This document shows, in pieces, positions 21,106 through 32,288 of a DNA stretch of 64,000 bases (positions are counted from its first letter, which is position 1; each line of letters begins with the position of its first letter). The stretch comes from Capra hircus. Taxonomy: Eukaryota; Chordata; Mammalia; Artiodactyla; Bovidae. The stretch lies in the NCBI RefSeq assembly GCF_001704415.2, contig NC_030814.1, positions 70,239,121 through 70,303,120 on the forward strand, in the 5' to 3' direction. The notes beneath the pieces were generated by a model, which saw only the letters and a program-made list of their open reading frames with translations, did not search any database and was not told the origin of the DNA. A program made the position numbers and the translations under genes.

Positions 21106-23013
21106 AGGGGGCAGCTTCATCCCAGACCACTCAGCTTCATGATCCGTTCTGCTTTGCCTTCTTGTCAGCTGCCAGCTTTGCCTTCAGAACCTGGATCTGG
21201 CTAGCTTGCCAAAGTCCTCTACTCAGGGAGGAGCATGGTATTCCCAGCCCAAAGGAGAGTCTAGGCCAGAACTGGAAAGAGACCCTTGATATGTACAATA
21301 GGAATAGCCCAGGATAACAGCCTACTGGCATTGCTGTCACTCAACACAGCTTAGCCTGATGAGATTATATGTATAGCCTTGGCCACAATGAGTCCCACAT
21401 TCTCACATTTGCCTAAATCCTTTCCAAGTGCCAAAGTACAGTCTCCCTTGGGTAAGGAGACCAAAGATTGTGGAATTTTGAAACTCAAGGCAGCACTTAT
21501 AATTTTACAGAAGCAATTAACTCCAGCATGGAAACGTGCAGGGCACAGACATACCCCTGACAGACAGTTCCTGGAGCTTCGCAAATGCATGCCAATGGCA
21601 GAAGACCCTGGTTTCCAGGCCTGCTCAGTCTGTACCCTGGCCTGTGTTATTCCCTTGGCTAATTGTTCCCCAGCTTCTGTATGGCTGCATTTCTGGGAGG
21701 GTGGAGGTGGGCTGTTCACTGCTTAGTATGCTCCTGGAAAAGGAGATGGAAATACAGACTGTGAGCTCATTTGTATGGTGCCTTGGCCAATTCTTAACTC
21801 CCCCAGTTTGAATGCAAGAGCAGTTGTGAGCAACGTTTCTGCCAGACTAGGCTGGCATGTGTGTTTATGTGTGTGAGGAACATGTGTATGTGTGTATATG
21901 TCTTAGATCTCAGGAATGGGGTGCAGATATAAATTTTATAGAGGGCATTTATAAGTATGCATATAGGGTTTAGGTACGAACAGACCTAGGTCAGTATGGT
22001 CACAGCCTATTATTGTTTTGTGGTTGAAAAATATTAATATTAGCCACCCCATATTTAGGTGAAGGTCAAAGGTTTCCTTCCCCCATTACCTAGCTACCTA
22101 GCTAGATGAAAGCCAGTCTCAGACCTAATTCTGTCCTGCACATATTGTTGGCATGCAGGGACAGTGACAATTAAATAGTCTGACTTACAAGTACATTGGA
22201 GTTTCCATGCTCTGTCCCTGAGATGCTTCAAGCACACTTTGCATACAAGGGACTGCAGGAGAGATGTTTTGGTCAGGCCAGCATGACACTGTTCTAGAGG
22301 TAGACCCGGTGGACATAACACCAGACAATCAGAATCCAGTGTCCTATAGGCTGGGGACAGTGTCATTTAAGAGTCCAGCCTACAGCAGCATCCCAAAGGG
22401 TAAATCCTATGTTGTATAGCTCTAGAACACTGTACCCAATCCATGTATTTGAATACACTGATTTCTACAAGGGAAATCACCAAGCCCTCATGTATGGCTG
22501 TATGGCTTGTATGGCTTTTTGATTGAGTGTCACAATTACCCTTTCTATCCTCTAATAACTGTGCTGAAGTATGGCAACACATTATGGATCACAGAAGGTA
22601 GGGTGACTGGTGGAGGTGCCTGTAAGATCAGGTCCGGGCACTGACCTGTAGGATCTGGCTGTCTGTGTGTCTATTTTCAGCTTTTATGTTTGTGAATATG
22701 ACTATATGTCTATTAGAGTTTGTAGAATAACTAGATAGATATATACATATCTGAAGACGTAACAACAGTACATAACAATCACACGTGGTTGGTAAGAGAG
22801 GTGTTCTCTCTTGGTCTCCAGGGTGGTGCAATGACTTAGGGTGTCACAATGCTGGTGTGAGTATGCCTGTGTATACATTTTCCTCTTCCATCCTGTGACC
22901 GTTGTAAGCTCTCTGAGATGTCTGGACCTCTGAAAGCAATGACTGGCCTAATTTGGTTTCCTTCTGACACCACCTGTTCATTGGTCCTGGATCCTTGAGA
23001 GCTACTTTGATAT
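21106..23013. other. Single-copy intergenic DNA
   Basis: Downstream of TRIM7. TG-rich stretch at about 21855-21905. No repeat or coding exon is recognised; the open frames here lack any family signature. Confidence 0.5.
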
Positions 23014-23112
23014 GAGAACCCACATCCTTGACACCAGACCCTCACACTAGTCCTCAGCATCCAGACAGGAGGGCACCTAGGGAACTTCCTTGGGCCTGGC
23101 TACCCAGTGATC
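23014..23112 (+). repeat. 99-bp direct repeat, copy 1
   Basis: Starts gagaacccacatccttg and ends ccagtgatc. It is repeated at 23597-23695 with a handful of mismatches. It is not a known transposon end that I recognise, so a local duplication is the simpler reading. Confidence 0.85.
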
Positions 23113-23310
23113 AAAGTCATCTGGCCTTGAAGGCACCAAAGAACAGATTGGGCCATCAGACCAAGTTCCACCAACTACAGACACACTTTCTGACCATTTC
23201 CGGGTTAGGGTTCCTGTCCCTTACCCGGGCTTTCAACCTCTGCCCTTTGCTCCGTGGGTCGTTTGGGGGGCCCTGATGGACCCAGATCTCCCAAAGTCCA
23301 AGACAGCCTT

Positions 23311-23560
23311 CTGCTGCTGCTGCTGCTAAGTTGCTTCAGTAGTGTCCGACTCTGTGCGACCCCATAGACAGCAGCCCACCAGGCTCCCCCGTCCCTGGGA
23401 TTCTCCAGGCATGAACATTGGAATGGGTTGCCATTTCCTTCTCCAATGCATGAAAGTGAAAAGTGAAAGTGAAGTGGCTCAGTCGTGTCTGACTCTTCGC
23501 GATCCCATGGACTGCAGCCTACCAGGCTCCTCCATCCAGGGGATTTTCCAGGCAAGAGTT
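23311..23560 (-). mobile_element. Bov-A2 SINE
   Basis: Starts (CTG)5 then aagttgcttcagtagtgtcc. Two Bov-A monomers, the second cut off at ggcaagagtt. It lies between the two 99-bp repeats. Confidence 0.88.
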
Positions 23561-23596
23561 GCTTTTCCCTAATTTGCTTTAAGTTGCGATAGACAG

Positions 23597-23695
23597 GAGA
23601 ACCCACATCCTTGACACCAGACCCTCACACGGGTCCTCAGCATCCAGACGGGAAGGCACCTGGGAAACTTCCTTGGGCCTGGATACCCAGTGATC
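23597..23695 (+). repeat. 99-bp direct repeat, copy 2
   Basis: Equal in length to copy 1, 583 bp downstream of it. Flanking sequence on both sides differs, so the duplicated block has sharp ends. Confidence 0.85.
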
Positions 23696-23929
23696 TGGGT
23701 CTCCTGTCCTGATGCAGTCGTTAACACACTGACCACCTGATTTTCCCACCATTCTCTACCAATCTCTCCCTCCCGATCATCTCTTCTACCAGCCTAGCTG
23801 GATTCCTCTCAGGACAGGCATATTGACACCATTCCTTTAGCCTTCCCCTCAGGGCTTCGGCCTTGAACCCTATTCTGTTACACAATTACTATTAGACCTC
23901 TCTACTCAAGTCTCGCCCCTGATCCCCAG

Positions 23930-24334
23930 GCCAGGCGGAAGGCCCCCGGCCGTCCAACAATTCCGCCCACTAGTGGCCCCACCCGCTTTCGCAGCGCGCC
24001 CCGCCCTCAGCCGATCCTTCCTAGCTTCCGTCCACCCACGTGGTCCCCTCTACGCTGGACTTTCTCCCGGGATTTGCGGCTCGGTCGGTGACACTGACAC
24101 TTCCTATAGCTGCAGACTCAGCTGCGGCAGCAGGACGGGGCGGTCACTGGCTGAGGGGCGTGGGCCCCGCCTCTTCGCGTCGCTCTTCTGTCTGCGGCTG
24201 CGCGGTGACCACAGAGGTATCAAGTGCTCGTGCGCAGAGTGCAGAATCGCAGTTGGCTCCATAGCTCAGGGGTTAGAGCACTGGTCTTGTAAACCAGGGG
24301 TCGCGAGTTCAAATCTCGCTGGGGCCTACGTGTG
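23930..24334. promoter_or_regulatory. CpG-rich block upstream of tRNA-Thr
   Basis: Dense CpGs (gcagcgcgccccgccc, then ggggcgtgggccccgcc) in single-copy sequence ending at the tRNA-Thr gene. It may be open chromatin associated with the tRNA gene or an unannotated promoter. No exon is supported. Confidence 0.55.
24255..24327 (+). tRNA. tRNA-Thr (TGT)
   Basis: A 73-nt cloverleaf. Acceptor stem GGCTCCA/TGGGGCC, discriminator T, A box TAGCTCAGGGG and B box GAGTTCAAATC. The anticodon stem CTGGT/ACCAG encloses CTTGTAA, giving anticodon TGT. A T12 run at 24335-24346 is an obvious polymerase III terminator. It appears intact and lies in a CpG-rich block. Confidence 0.96.
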
Positions 24335-24346
24335 TTTTTTTTTTTT

Positions 24347-25985
24347 CTCTCCACCCCTCTTTTTCTGGAGAGGGGAAGACGCGCTTGCCAAGACTTTCCG
24401 CCATTCTGAAAGGCTAGACTTAAATTAAGCAGATCTGAGTGTTTTTGCCCCTCAAGTGGCCGCCACTTATCGCTCCCTCCACCCCTCCCCTAGCCTTATC
24501 TCTTTAAGAACCAGACCCACTGCTCCCTTGGACTTGCGATCACAGATTCCGCTGGCTCCGCGTGCCTTCTCCCCAGCGACCCCTCTCTCGCTTCTTTCTG
24601 GGCGTCGTCTTGGCAAATTCATAGCGAGTCTTTTTGTTCCCCTCCCGTCACTCCACTCGGGCCAGGGGCTTTGCCGTGTTCTCTAATTCGTTCTTCTTCC
24701 TTGCGCAGGGAGCGCCTGTGAACGCTCCACACCCACCTCCGTACTCTGGGAATTTATTATTTTTGTTGACAGTGGGGCTGTGTTTAAGACCCCGGGAAGT
24801 CTGCCTTTGGTCCCCGAAATCTGGCTTCTTCAATGAGGTGGGCTTCCAGTAGGGTAGTCACTTGAGGGTTGAAGAATCCCAGGAGTTCGGGCCGCACAAA
24901 TGCCCCATCGTGCCAGTGTGGGGCAGGTCCATTCGGCTCTTGAGGCAAAGCTTGATTCTTTGGATGAGATCTGCCTTGTGTGACGGAGAGAAGCGGGTCC
25001 CTCCTCTGCCACGCACCCCACCTATCTCATTTACCCCTCCTAGGCGTCTACCCAGGTTTCCACGAGCAGTATTCTCTCCTCTGGTGATACGGCCCGGGCT
25101 CTATTTTCCAAAGCCGATCCAAGCTAGACCTCACGTGGACTGACTCACTCAGGGCTTTTCTGAGGGTCCTCACCCGCCGGATGGCGCGGCGGGATTAATC
25201 ATATCTCTGCCTCTGCCAAGACCCTCACCCCCTGCCATGGGTCATGCCTACGAAGGCCACGGCGGGCGGGCATCCAAGACCGCCAGTGGGCCTCGTTCTG
25301 CCCATTGGGCAGGGCCCCCATTGTTCACTTAGGATTTAGGCTTATTTTGTGCACTTGATTTCCATTCACGGCATTAATAAATCAGTCAGACAGGTTATCA
25401 TGAATTACTGCTTTTGGTTTGTTAGAAGGAAAACCAAAAGCTGTTTTTTTTTTAAAGACTGGAAGTGAATGTGACAAAGTTGTAGTCTTTAGGTCCAGGT
25501 ATCACGAATGAGGATTCTTTCTTTCTTTCTTTTTGTTGCATTTTTCTTTATATAATTCTATAGAGAAGACAAGCGAATGCTTACAACACCGAGACAGTAG
25601 TGGCCAAGGACGCACAGCGGCGGTAAGCAGAGGTGAGCCCATCTACCGCTGAACGCGCAATGGAGACACAGCTTGTGGGGATGCGGTGCGTGAGCTGAGA
25701 GGAGGAGCACTTGAGTGGAGAGGTCAGTGCAGAGCGTTGAGCTAGATCTAAGAGAATGGCAATAGGAAAAAAGAGCACTCTCTCCGCCACCCTCCCACCC
25801 CCATCCCGGAGTGGGTTTACCAGCATTCATCTCCCACGCTGTTTTGTAGCAGCCACCTGTGTAGGGGGATTTCTCTGCTAGTGGCGCAAAAATACACTTT
25901 GGGGTCAACTCTAAGTGGATTTTCGTGAAATTTTCTAGCAAGGAATCAGAATAACCGTTTTTTCACAACTAGGTTACCCAGTGTA
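24347..25985. other. Single-copy intergenic DNA, moderately CpG-rich
   Basis: No repeat family, exon or RNA gene is recognised. A (TTTC)n stretch lies near 25518-25533. Confidence 0.5.
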
Positions 25986-26200
25986 ATTGGAACAGGAAAG
26001 CACCCGCCCAGTCTGGGCCGCCGGTTCACCCGGCCTAAGGCTGTTCTGGGACGATTCCGGCCGAATGCAGCGAGGGCGGATAGGCGGGACGCGCGGCCTC
26101 GGCGCCGCGCCTATGTGTGCGCGAGGGCACGGAGGCGAACTTTGCCGAGTGTGCACCAACTGCCGCTGCCGGTCACCCTTGAAGGAGCGGGGTTCCTGGT
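25986..26200. promoter_or_regulatory. Second CpG-rich block
   Basis: CpG-dense sequence (gattccggccgaatgc, then gcggcctcggcgccgcg) about 600 bp upstream of the Val-like tRNA. No exon can be supported; the 177-residue frame here has no family resemblance. Confidence 0.45.
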
Positions 26201-26794
26201 CATCTCATGTATGCTTTTCATTTCTCACTTTCCTACATTTTCGGAATACTTTGCAAATAAGTAGTTGTTTTAGAAAACATTTTCATAAAATGATAGAGAA
26301 AAGCCCCCGCCCGCTTACCAGGCGCTCGATAGGAAGCGATTATCCAGATTTCTTTTCTTCTGCGGCAGCTACTGACCTAGTCTACCCCTCCTCGTCCCCG
26401 ACTCTCTTCAGGGACCCTCAGGCTCTCCCGGCTTCTGTGCCCTGCCTCCAGTTCTCCAGACTCGCGCCTTATTTGGGCTCCACTGGGAAAAGAGTCCCCA
26501 CAGTGGAAGGGTGCCCCTGAATGCGGCCCGATAAACCTTAGCAATGAGGCGCTCGTTGGCATTCCAGATCTCAGAGGGGCCGAGAGATGCCGAGAATTGA
26601 TGCTGAGTGAACTATCTACAGCTGAGACGGCGGACGTGGATATCGTCGAACTGGGATAGGTCGGGCGTGAGAGAGTCCGAGATGCACAGAACATTTTCAA
26701 CGTGCCAGAAAGAAAAATTGGTTTCCTCAGTGGATAAACGAGTCCACATAGAGTCATACCAGGGACTGACCCAATCATTCCCGAGCCGGGGGCA
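26201..26794. other. Single-copy spacer
   Basis: Between the CpG block and the Val-like tRNA. Nothing is recognised. Confidence 0.4.
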
Positions 26795-26867
26795 GGCTGT
26801 TTTGTCTACAGGTTACAGTTTTCGCCTCTGACGCGAGAGGTCTCAGGTTCAGACCCCGGGCCAGCCC
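26795..26867 (+). pseudogene. Degenerate tRNA-Val-like gene with CTG anticodon
   Basis: A 73-nt tRNA-like sequence. Acceptor GGCTG pairs with CAGCC, but two lower pairs are poor. The D region (TGTCTACAGGTTACAG) and anticodon arm (TTCGC, loop, GCGAG) resemble tRNA-Val. The loop is CTCTGAC, so the anticodon reads CTG, a Gln anticodon, where tRNA-Val has CAC or AAC. The T arm TCAGG/CCCGG has one mismatch. A T4 tract follows directly. It is probably a tRNA-Val-derived pseudogene; a transcribed tRNA fragment source is possible. Confidence 0.6.
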
Positions 26868-27523
26868 TTTTCTTCTTTTCCTTTGTCCCTTTCTTTCTAA
26901 AAATATCTCATGTGGACAGTTTTTGGTCCTGGACAGGTAATGGGCATTACCAAGCGTTCGGGGATCGGAAGAAAGTACGGGTGGAAGAGTGGGTGAGGCG
27001 CTTCAGAGCCCACGGTTCCCGGTGAGAGACTGGGAGCAGAGCCTCCCGCGGGTGTTTCCACTGACCGGGTCGTGGGACCATTCTTTCCCACCACAGAACT
27101 GTATATTCACTGGTCCCACCAGTTTTCCTAAAAATCAATAGTTTCACAAAGATGACCAAGCTCAGGCGTTTCTGTATTGTAGTAGTTATTACCTTCATCT
27201 AACAGATGAAAGGTCTCCAGTTTGAAACTGAGGGGAAACAAAGTTGGTAGCATCCTGAGGTGTTTTTTTTTTTTTTTTTCCCTCACTCTTGGAAATTTAT
27301 TACTTTGAGGTAAATTTAGTCCTAGTCCAGGATGTCCCAGTCCAAGACATCCCGTCATCACCTTTACCTGGTTACAGAGGTGTACACTTTTCCAGGGAAG
27401 AGAAATTTAACATTTACACCTCTGGATTCTCATTCTCAAGAGGCATTAACCTATGAAAGTGGTATTAACACACCCCACTTTCAGTTTGGGACTTTGCACT
27501 CAGTGAGTTGGGTGATTTTACTT
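26868..27523. other. Single-copy spacer with a T17 run
   Basis: T run at 27263-27279. Otherwise no recognised feature. Confidence 0.4.
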
Positions 27524-28637
27524 GTTTTCAGTCGCTCAGTGTGTCCAACTCTTTGTGTTGCCATGGACTGCAGCATACCAGGCTTCCCTGTCCTTCACCA
27601 TCTCCTGGAACTTGCTCAAACTCAGGTCCATTGAGTCAGTGATGCCATCCAACCATCTCATCCTTTGTCATCCCCTTCTCTTCCTGCCTTCAGTCTTTCC
27701 CAGCATCAAAGTCTTTTCCAATGGGTCAACTCTTCACATGCGATGGCTGAAGTATTGGAGCTTCAACTTGAGCATCTATTTTTCAAATGAATATTCAGGG
27801 CTGATTTCCTTTAGGATTGATGGTTTGTTCTCCTTGCAGCCCAAGTGACTCTCAAGAGTCTTCTCCAACACCACAGTTCAAAAGCATCAATTCTTCTGCA
27901 TTCAGCCTTCTCTATGATCCAACTCTCACATTCATACATGACTACTGGAAAAATCATAGCTTTGACTAGACGGACCTTTGTCAGCAAAGTAATATCTCTG
28001 CTTTTTAATATGCTGTGTAGCTTTGTCATAGCTTTTCTTCCAAGGACCAAGCATCTTTTAATTTTGCGGCTACAGTCACCTGCTGCAGTGATTTTGGAGC
28101 CTAAGAAAATAAAGTCTGTCACTGTTTCCACTTTTCCCCTTTCTATTTGCCATGAAGTTATGGGACTGGATGTCATGATCTTCCTTTTTTGAATGTTGAG
28201 CTTTAAGCCAGCTTTTACACTCTCCTCTTTCGCTTTCATTAAGAGGCTCTTTAGTTCTTCTTCAATTTGTGCCCTTAAGGTGGTGTCATCTGAGTATCTG
28301 AGGATATTGATATTTTTCTCAGCAATCTTGATTCCAGCTTGTACTTCATCCAGTCCAGCATTTTGCATGATGTACTCTGCATATAAGTTAAATAAGCAGG
28401 ATGACAATATACACCCTTGTCTACCCCTTTCCCAATTTTGAACCAGTCTGTTGTTCCAACTGTTGTTTCTTGACATGCATACAAGTTTCCCAGGAGGTAG
28501 GTAAGGAGGTCTGGTATTACCATCTCTTCAAGAATTTTTCAGTTTGTTGTGATCCACACAGTCAACGGCTTTAACATAGTCAATGAAGCAGAAGTAGATG
28601 TTTTTCTGGAAGTCTCTTGCTTTTTTTATGATCCAAG
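27524..28637 (-). mobile_element. BovB (RTE) 3' half
   Basis: In reverse it encodes 221 uninterrupted residues (27811-28476) spanning the RT palm. The YADD motif is changed to YSDD (LRYSDDTTL), so the catalytic site is probably altered. It ends 135 bp from tRNA-Leu. Confidence 0.92.
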
Positions 28638-28771
28638 GGGTATTTTTCGCGGAAAGCTGGCAAACACAGTCTCATGCTCAGAATAAAGGTAAGGTCGCGA
28701 TTGAGCGACCAATATGCATAATCTTTTTTTGTGAAGAATTGAGGGAGCGGGGCGAAAAGTTCTCAACAAGC
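28638..28771. other. 3' flank of tRNA-Leu
   Basis: Contains a perfect 6-bp hairpin, GGTCGC/GCGACC around a 6-nt loop (28693-28710), and on the minus strand a T4 tract near 28755-28758 that can terminate tRNA-Leu transcription. Confidence 0.5.
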
Positions 28772-28853
28772 TGGCAGCGGTGGGATTCGAACCCACGCCC
28801 CCGAAGAGACTGGAGCCTTAATCCAGCGCCTTAGACCGCTCGGCCACGCTACC
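28772..28853 (-). tRNA. tRNA-Leu (AAG)
   Basis: An 82-nt class II cloverleaf on the minus strand. Acceptor GGTAGCG/CGCTGCC with one wobble pair, discriminator A, A box TGGCCGAGCGG, a variable arm (GTCTCTTCGGGGGC) and B box GGTTCGAATCC. The anticodon loop TTAAGGC gives anticodon AAG. The long variable arm is diagnostic for Leu or Ser. It appears intact, with internal polymerase III promoters. Confidence 0.96.
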
Positions 28854-29626
28854 GCACTGGGAAATACGTTTTTTTGGTGTTGTTTTTCAATTTAGATAAC
28901 GTCCCCGGGCTCCCGAGGGAAGTCGTGTGTTCCGGTGCCTCTACAGGTCAGAGCAGAACCAACCACACCCCCACTAGCAGAATTAGATTGGCCAGAGTCT
29001 CGGAAGCGGAATCTGCATTCTGCGCTCCTCTGACAAAGGATGAGTCGTGAAGCCCAGACCACCGCACACAATGGTTTTGGGAAGAACATTCAAGTCACTC
29101 CGACATTTCACTTTTGGGAAGTGGGCGTGGACGCAGGGGAAGACTTCTACAGTATCACTTATTTTATTTTTATATTTTAACTGTGATCTTCTATTGTTTT
29201 TATAAATTAAAACAAAACAAAACAAAACCAGAATGGAACCCTGCACTTCTCCCGGTTTTTTGTTTACCTCATAACATTTTTTTGGTAATAACACGGACAC
29301 ATTCAGAAGTGGCTCATTAACGATCGCGTGGCTACCATCTCAGAAGCCTCCATCCTTGCAGTTTTGTTGCCTGATGTTTCCACCTTTGAAACAAATGTTC
29401 CAGGTGGAGGTATAGGGCCTTGACAAAACAAGCTTGATTGCACACTATATGGAGACCTCCCCGCCTCCCCGCCCCTCACCAATCATAAAAACCCATTTCT
29501 TAAAAAATAGTAAATCCTAGAAAAATGTATAGAAAAAATCCCCTCGCAAGCCCCAAACTCAGAGATAACCATCAATATTTGGTGAACTAATCTCCAGTTT
29601 GATTTTCTGTTTTTTACCTGCACCAG
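28854..29626. other. Single-copy spacer
   Basis: 5' flank of tRNA-Leu and beyond. An (AAAAC)n run lies at about 29209-29228. No gene is recognised. Confidence 0.45.
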
Positions 29627-29795
29627 TGGAGAAGGAGGTGGCAGAGGATGAGATGGTTGGATGGCATCACTGACTCAACTGACCTGCGCTTAACCAAACT
29701 CCAGGAGATAGTGTAGGACAGGGAAGCCTGGCATGCTGCAGTCCATGGGGTCTCAAAGAGTCCAACAGGATTTAGAGACTGAACAACATCAGTGA
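29627..29795 (+). mobile_element. BovB (RTE) 3' terminal fragment
   Basis: gcagaggatgagatggttgg through catgctgcagtccatgggg to a shortened tail. About 170 bp, 5'-truncated. Confidence 0.85.
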
Positions 29796-30514
29796 GGCTA
29801 TGTTGTGATCATGCTACAGATACAGATTTGAATTAAGCTTTTTTTAAAAAAAATTATCTATCTCCATGCCAATGCATAACTTATGACAAGCTTAATTAGA
29901 GGAGGAGACAGAGGGAAACTTCAGATACTGAGGTAGATTTCTGGGCAGGTATAAAATTTTTAAGCGTGGACAGACATGAGTGTTCACGAAGTCTCTTTTA
30001 GGTGTAGGGCTTTCCTTTCACTTGACAATTTTCACTTAACAGTTCTTACATTATGAAGTTGAAATAGTCTTTTACCTGTAAAGTAAATGAAAAATAGAGA
30101 GTGAGAGAAACAAACAATTTCTCTAGAGTATAAAGATGTTAGAAATAGTTTGTTTTCCTTTCACAAACATCTTAATGTATAAAATTTGAAACTTCATTAA
30201 GGAAGTCTTAATTCTGACTTAAAAATTGTCAAGACAACCAATTTTCTTGATTTATAGATCACAGTAGCTTTCTAAACGTTTAGGATACAAGTGCAAGCAA
30301 AATCTCAGATACTCTTGGAAATGCATTTTTGGATACAGCACACATGATATATATGTCTTCGGGAGCTTGATTATCCTTTTGTAATATTGAAGAATACTCA
30401 GTTTATTACAAATTTAGCCTTTGATAACCACAACTTGGATAGAGCACAAAGTGGAATCTTCAAAGGTTTCTCAATATACCTCCGTCTGGGGAATTCCCTG
30501 GTGGCCTAGCAGAG
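29796..30514. other. A/T-rich spacer
   Basis: No feature until a 20-nt CHR SINE start (ggaattccctggtggcc, about 30490-30508) that breaks off where the next BovB begins. Confidence 0.4.
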
Positions 30515-30914
30515 CTGCGCTCATCTCGTACGCAAGCAAAATAATGCTCGAAATTCTCCAAGCCAGTCTTCGACAGTATGTGAACCGTGAACTTCCAGAT
30601 GTTCAAGCTGGATTTAGAAAAGGCACAGGAACCAGAGATAAATTGCCAGCATCTGTTGGATCTTTGAAAAAGCAAGAGAATTCCAGAAAAACATCTATTT
30701 TATTGACTATGCCAAAGCCTTTGACTACTGTGGACCACAACAGACTGTTGAAAATTCTTAAAGAGATGGGAATACCAGACCACCTGACCTGCCTCCTGAG
30801 AAATCTGTATGCAGATCAAGAAGCAATAGTTAGAACTGGACATGGAACAACAGACTGGTTCCAAATTGGGAAAGGAGTATTAAGGCTATATATTGTCACC
30901 TGCTTATTTAACTT

Positions 30915-31126
30915 AAGGCTTCCCTGGTGGCTCATAGGTTAAAGCGTCTGCCTGCAATGTGGGAGACATGGGTTTGATCCCTGGGTTGGGAAGATCCCCT
31001 GGGGAAGGAAATGGCAACCCACTTCAGTATTCTTGCCTGGAGAATCCCATGGACAGAAGAGCCTGGTGGGCTACAGTCCACGGGATTGCAAAGAGTCGGA
31101 CACGACTGAGCGACTTCACTTTCACT
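30915..31126 (+). mobile_element. Bov-tA SINE nested in BovB
   Basis: Complete element, aggcttccctggtggctcat to the ttcactttcac tail. Flanked by exact 11-bp repeats TTATTTAACTT at 30904-30914 and 31127-31137. Confidence 0.95.
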
Positions 31127-31567
31127 TTATTTAACTTGTATGCAGAGTACATCATGAGAAATACTGGGCTGGATGAAGCACAAGCTGGAATCAAGATTGC
31201 TGGGAGAAATATCAATAGCCTCAGATGTGCAGATGACACCACCCTTATGGCAGAAAGTGAAGAAGAACTAAACAGCCTCTTGATGAAAGTGAAAGAGAAG
31301 AGTGAAAAAGCTGGCTTAAAGCTCAACATTCAGAAAACTAAGATGATGGCATCTGGTCCCATCACTTCATGGCAAGTAGATGGGGAAACAATGGAAAGAG
31401 TGATAGACTTTATTTTGGGGGTTCCAAAATCACTGCAGGTGGTGACTGCAGCCATGAAATTAAAAGATGCTTGATCCTTGGAAGAAAAGTTATGACCAAC
31501 CTAGACAGCGTATTAAAAAGCAGAGACATTACTTTGCCAACAAAGGTCCATCTAGTCAAAGCTACGG

Positions 31568-31846
31568 AGAAGGTAATGGTACCCCACTCCAATACTTTTG
31601 CCTGGAAAATCCCATGGACGGAGGAGTCTGGTAGGCTGCAGTCCATGGGGTCACGAAGAGTCAGACATGACTGAGCGACTTCCCTTTCATTCTTCACTTT
31701 CATGCATTGGAGAAGGAAATGGCAACCCACTCCAGTGTTCTTGCCTGGAGAATCCCAGGGACGGGGAAGCCTGGTGGGCTGCCATCTATGGGGTCGCACA
31801 GGGTCGGACATGACTGAAGTGACTTAGCAGCAGCAGCAGCAGCAGC
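31568..31846 (+). mobile_element. Bov-A2 SINE nested in BovB
   Basis: Two Bov-A monomers ending in (AGC)n. Flanked by AGTCAAAGCTA at 31554-31564 and 31847-31857; the duplication may extend three more bases with one mismatch. Confidence 0.93.
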
Positions 31847-32288
31847 AGTCAAAGCTATGGTTTTTCCAGTGGTCATGTATGGATGTGAGAATTGGATTAT
31901 AAAGAAAGATGAGCACCGATGAATTGATGCTTTTAACTGTGGTGTTGGAGAAGATTCTTGAGAGTCCCTTGGACTGCAAGGAGATCCAACCAGTTTATCC
32001 TAAAGGAAATTAGTCCTGAATATTCATTGGACGCTGAAGCTGAAGCTGAAACTCCAATACTTTGGCCACCTGATGGGAAGTGCTGACTCATTTGAAAAGC
32101 CCCTGATGCTGGGAAAGACAGAGGGCAAGAGGAGAAGGGGACGACAGAGGATGAGATGGTTGGATGGCACCATGAGTTTGAGTAGGCTCTGGGAGTTGGT
32201 GATGGACAGGGAGGCCTGGCATGCTGCAGTCCATGGGGTCACAAAGAGTCGGACACGACTGAGCAACTGAACTGAACTGAACTGAACT

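Larger units (their letters stand above)
30515..32288 (+). mobile_element. BovB (RTE), about 1.3 kb, interrupted by two SINEs
   Basis: It covers the RT domain from LISYASKIMLEILQ to the ACTGAACTGA tail. YADD has become CADD (LRCADDTTL, about 31210). A Bov-tA and a Bov-A2 are inserted, each with its own target duplication. Inactive. Confidence 0.93.

Noticed and set aside
24862..25143. Open frame in the CpG-moderate block after tRNA-Thr
   Set aside because: No family resemblance and no splice or promoter evidence specific to it.
27811..28476. 221-residue reverse-transcriptase frame as a host gene
   Set aside because: It is a 5'-truncated BovB copy with an altered catalytic motif, lacking promoter and endonuclease.
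30915..31000. tRNA-like sequence at Bov-tA heads (also 33722, 36420, 40861, 49192)
   Set aside because: These have B-box-like GGTTCGATCCC but belong to tRNA-derived SINEs with the Bov-A body attached. They are not tRNA genes.
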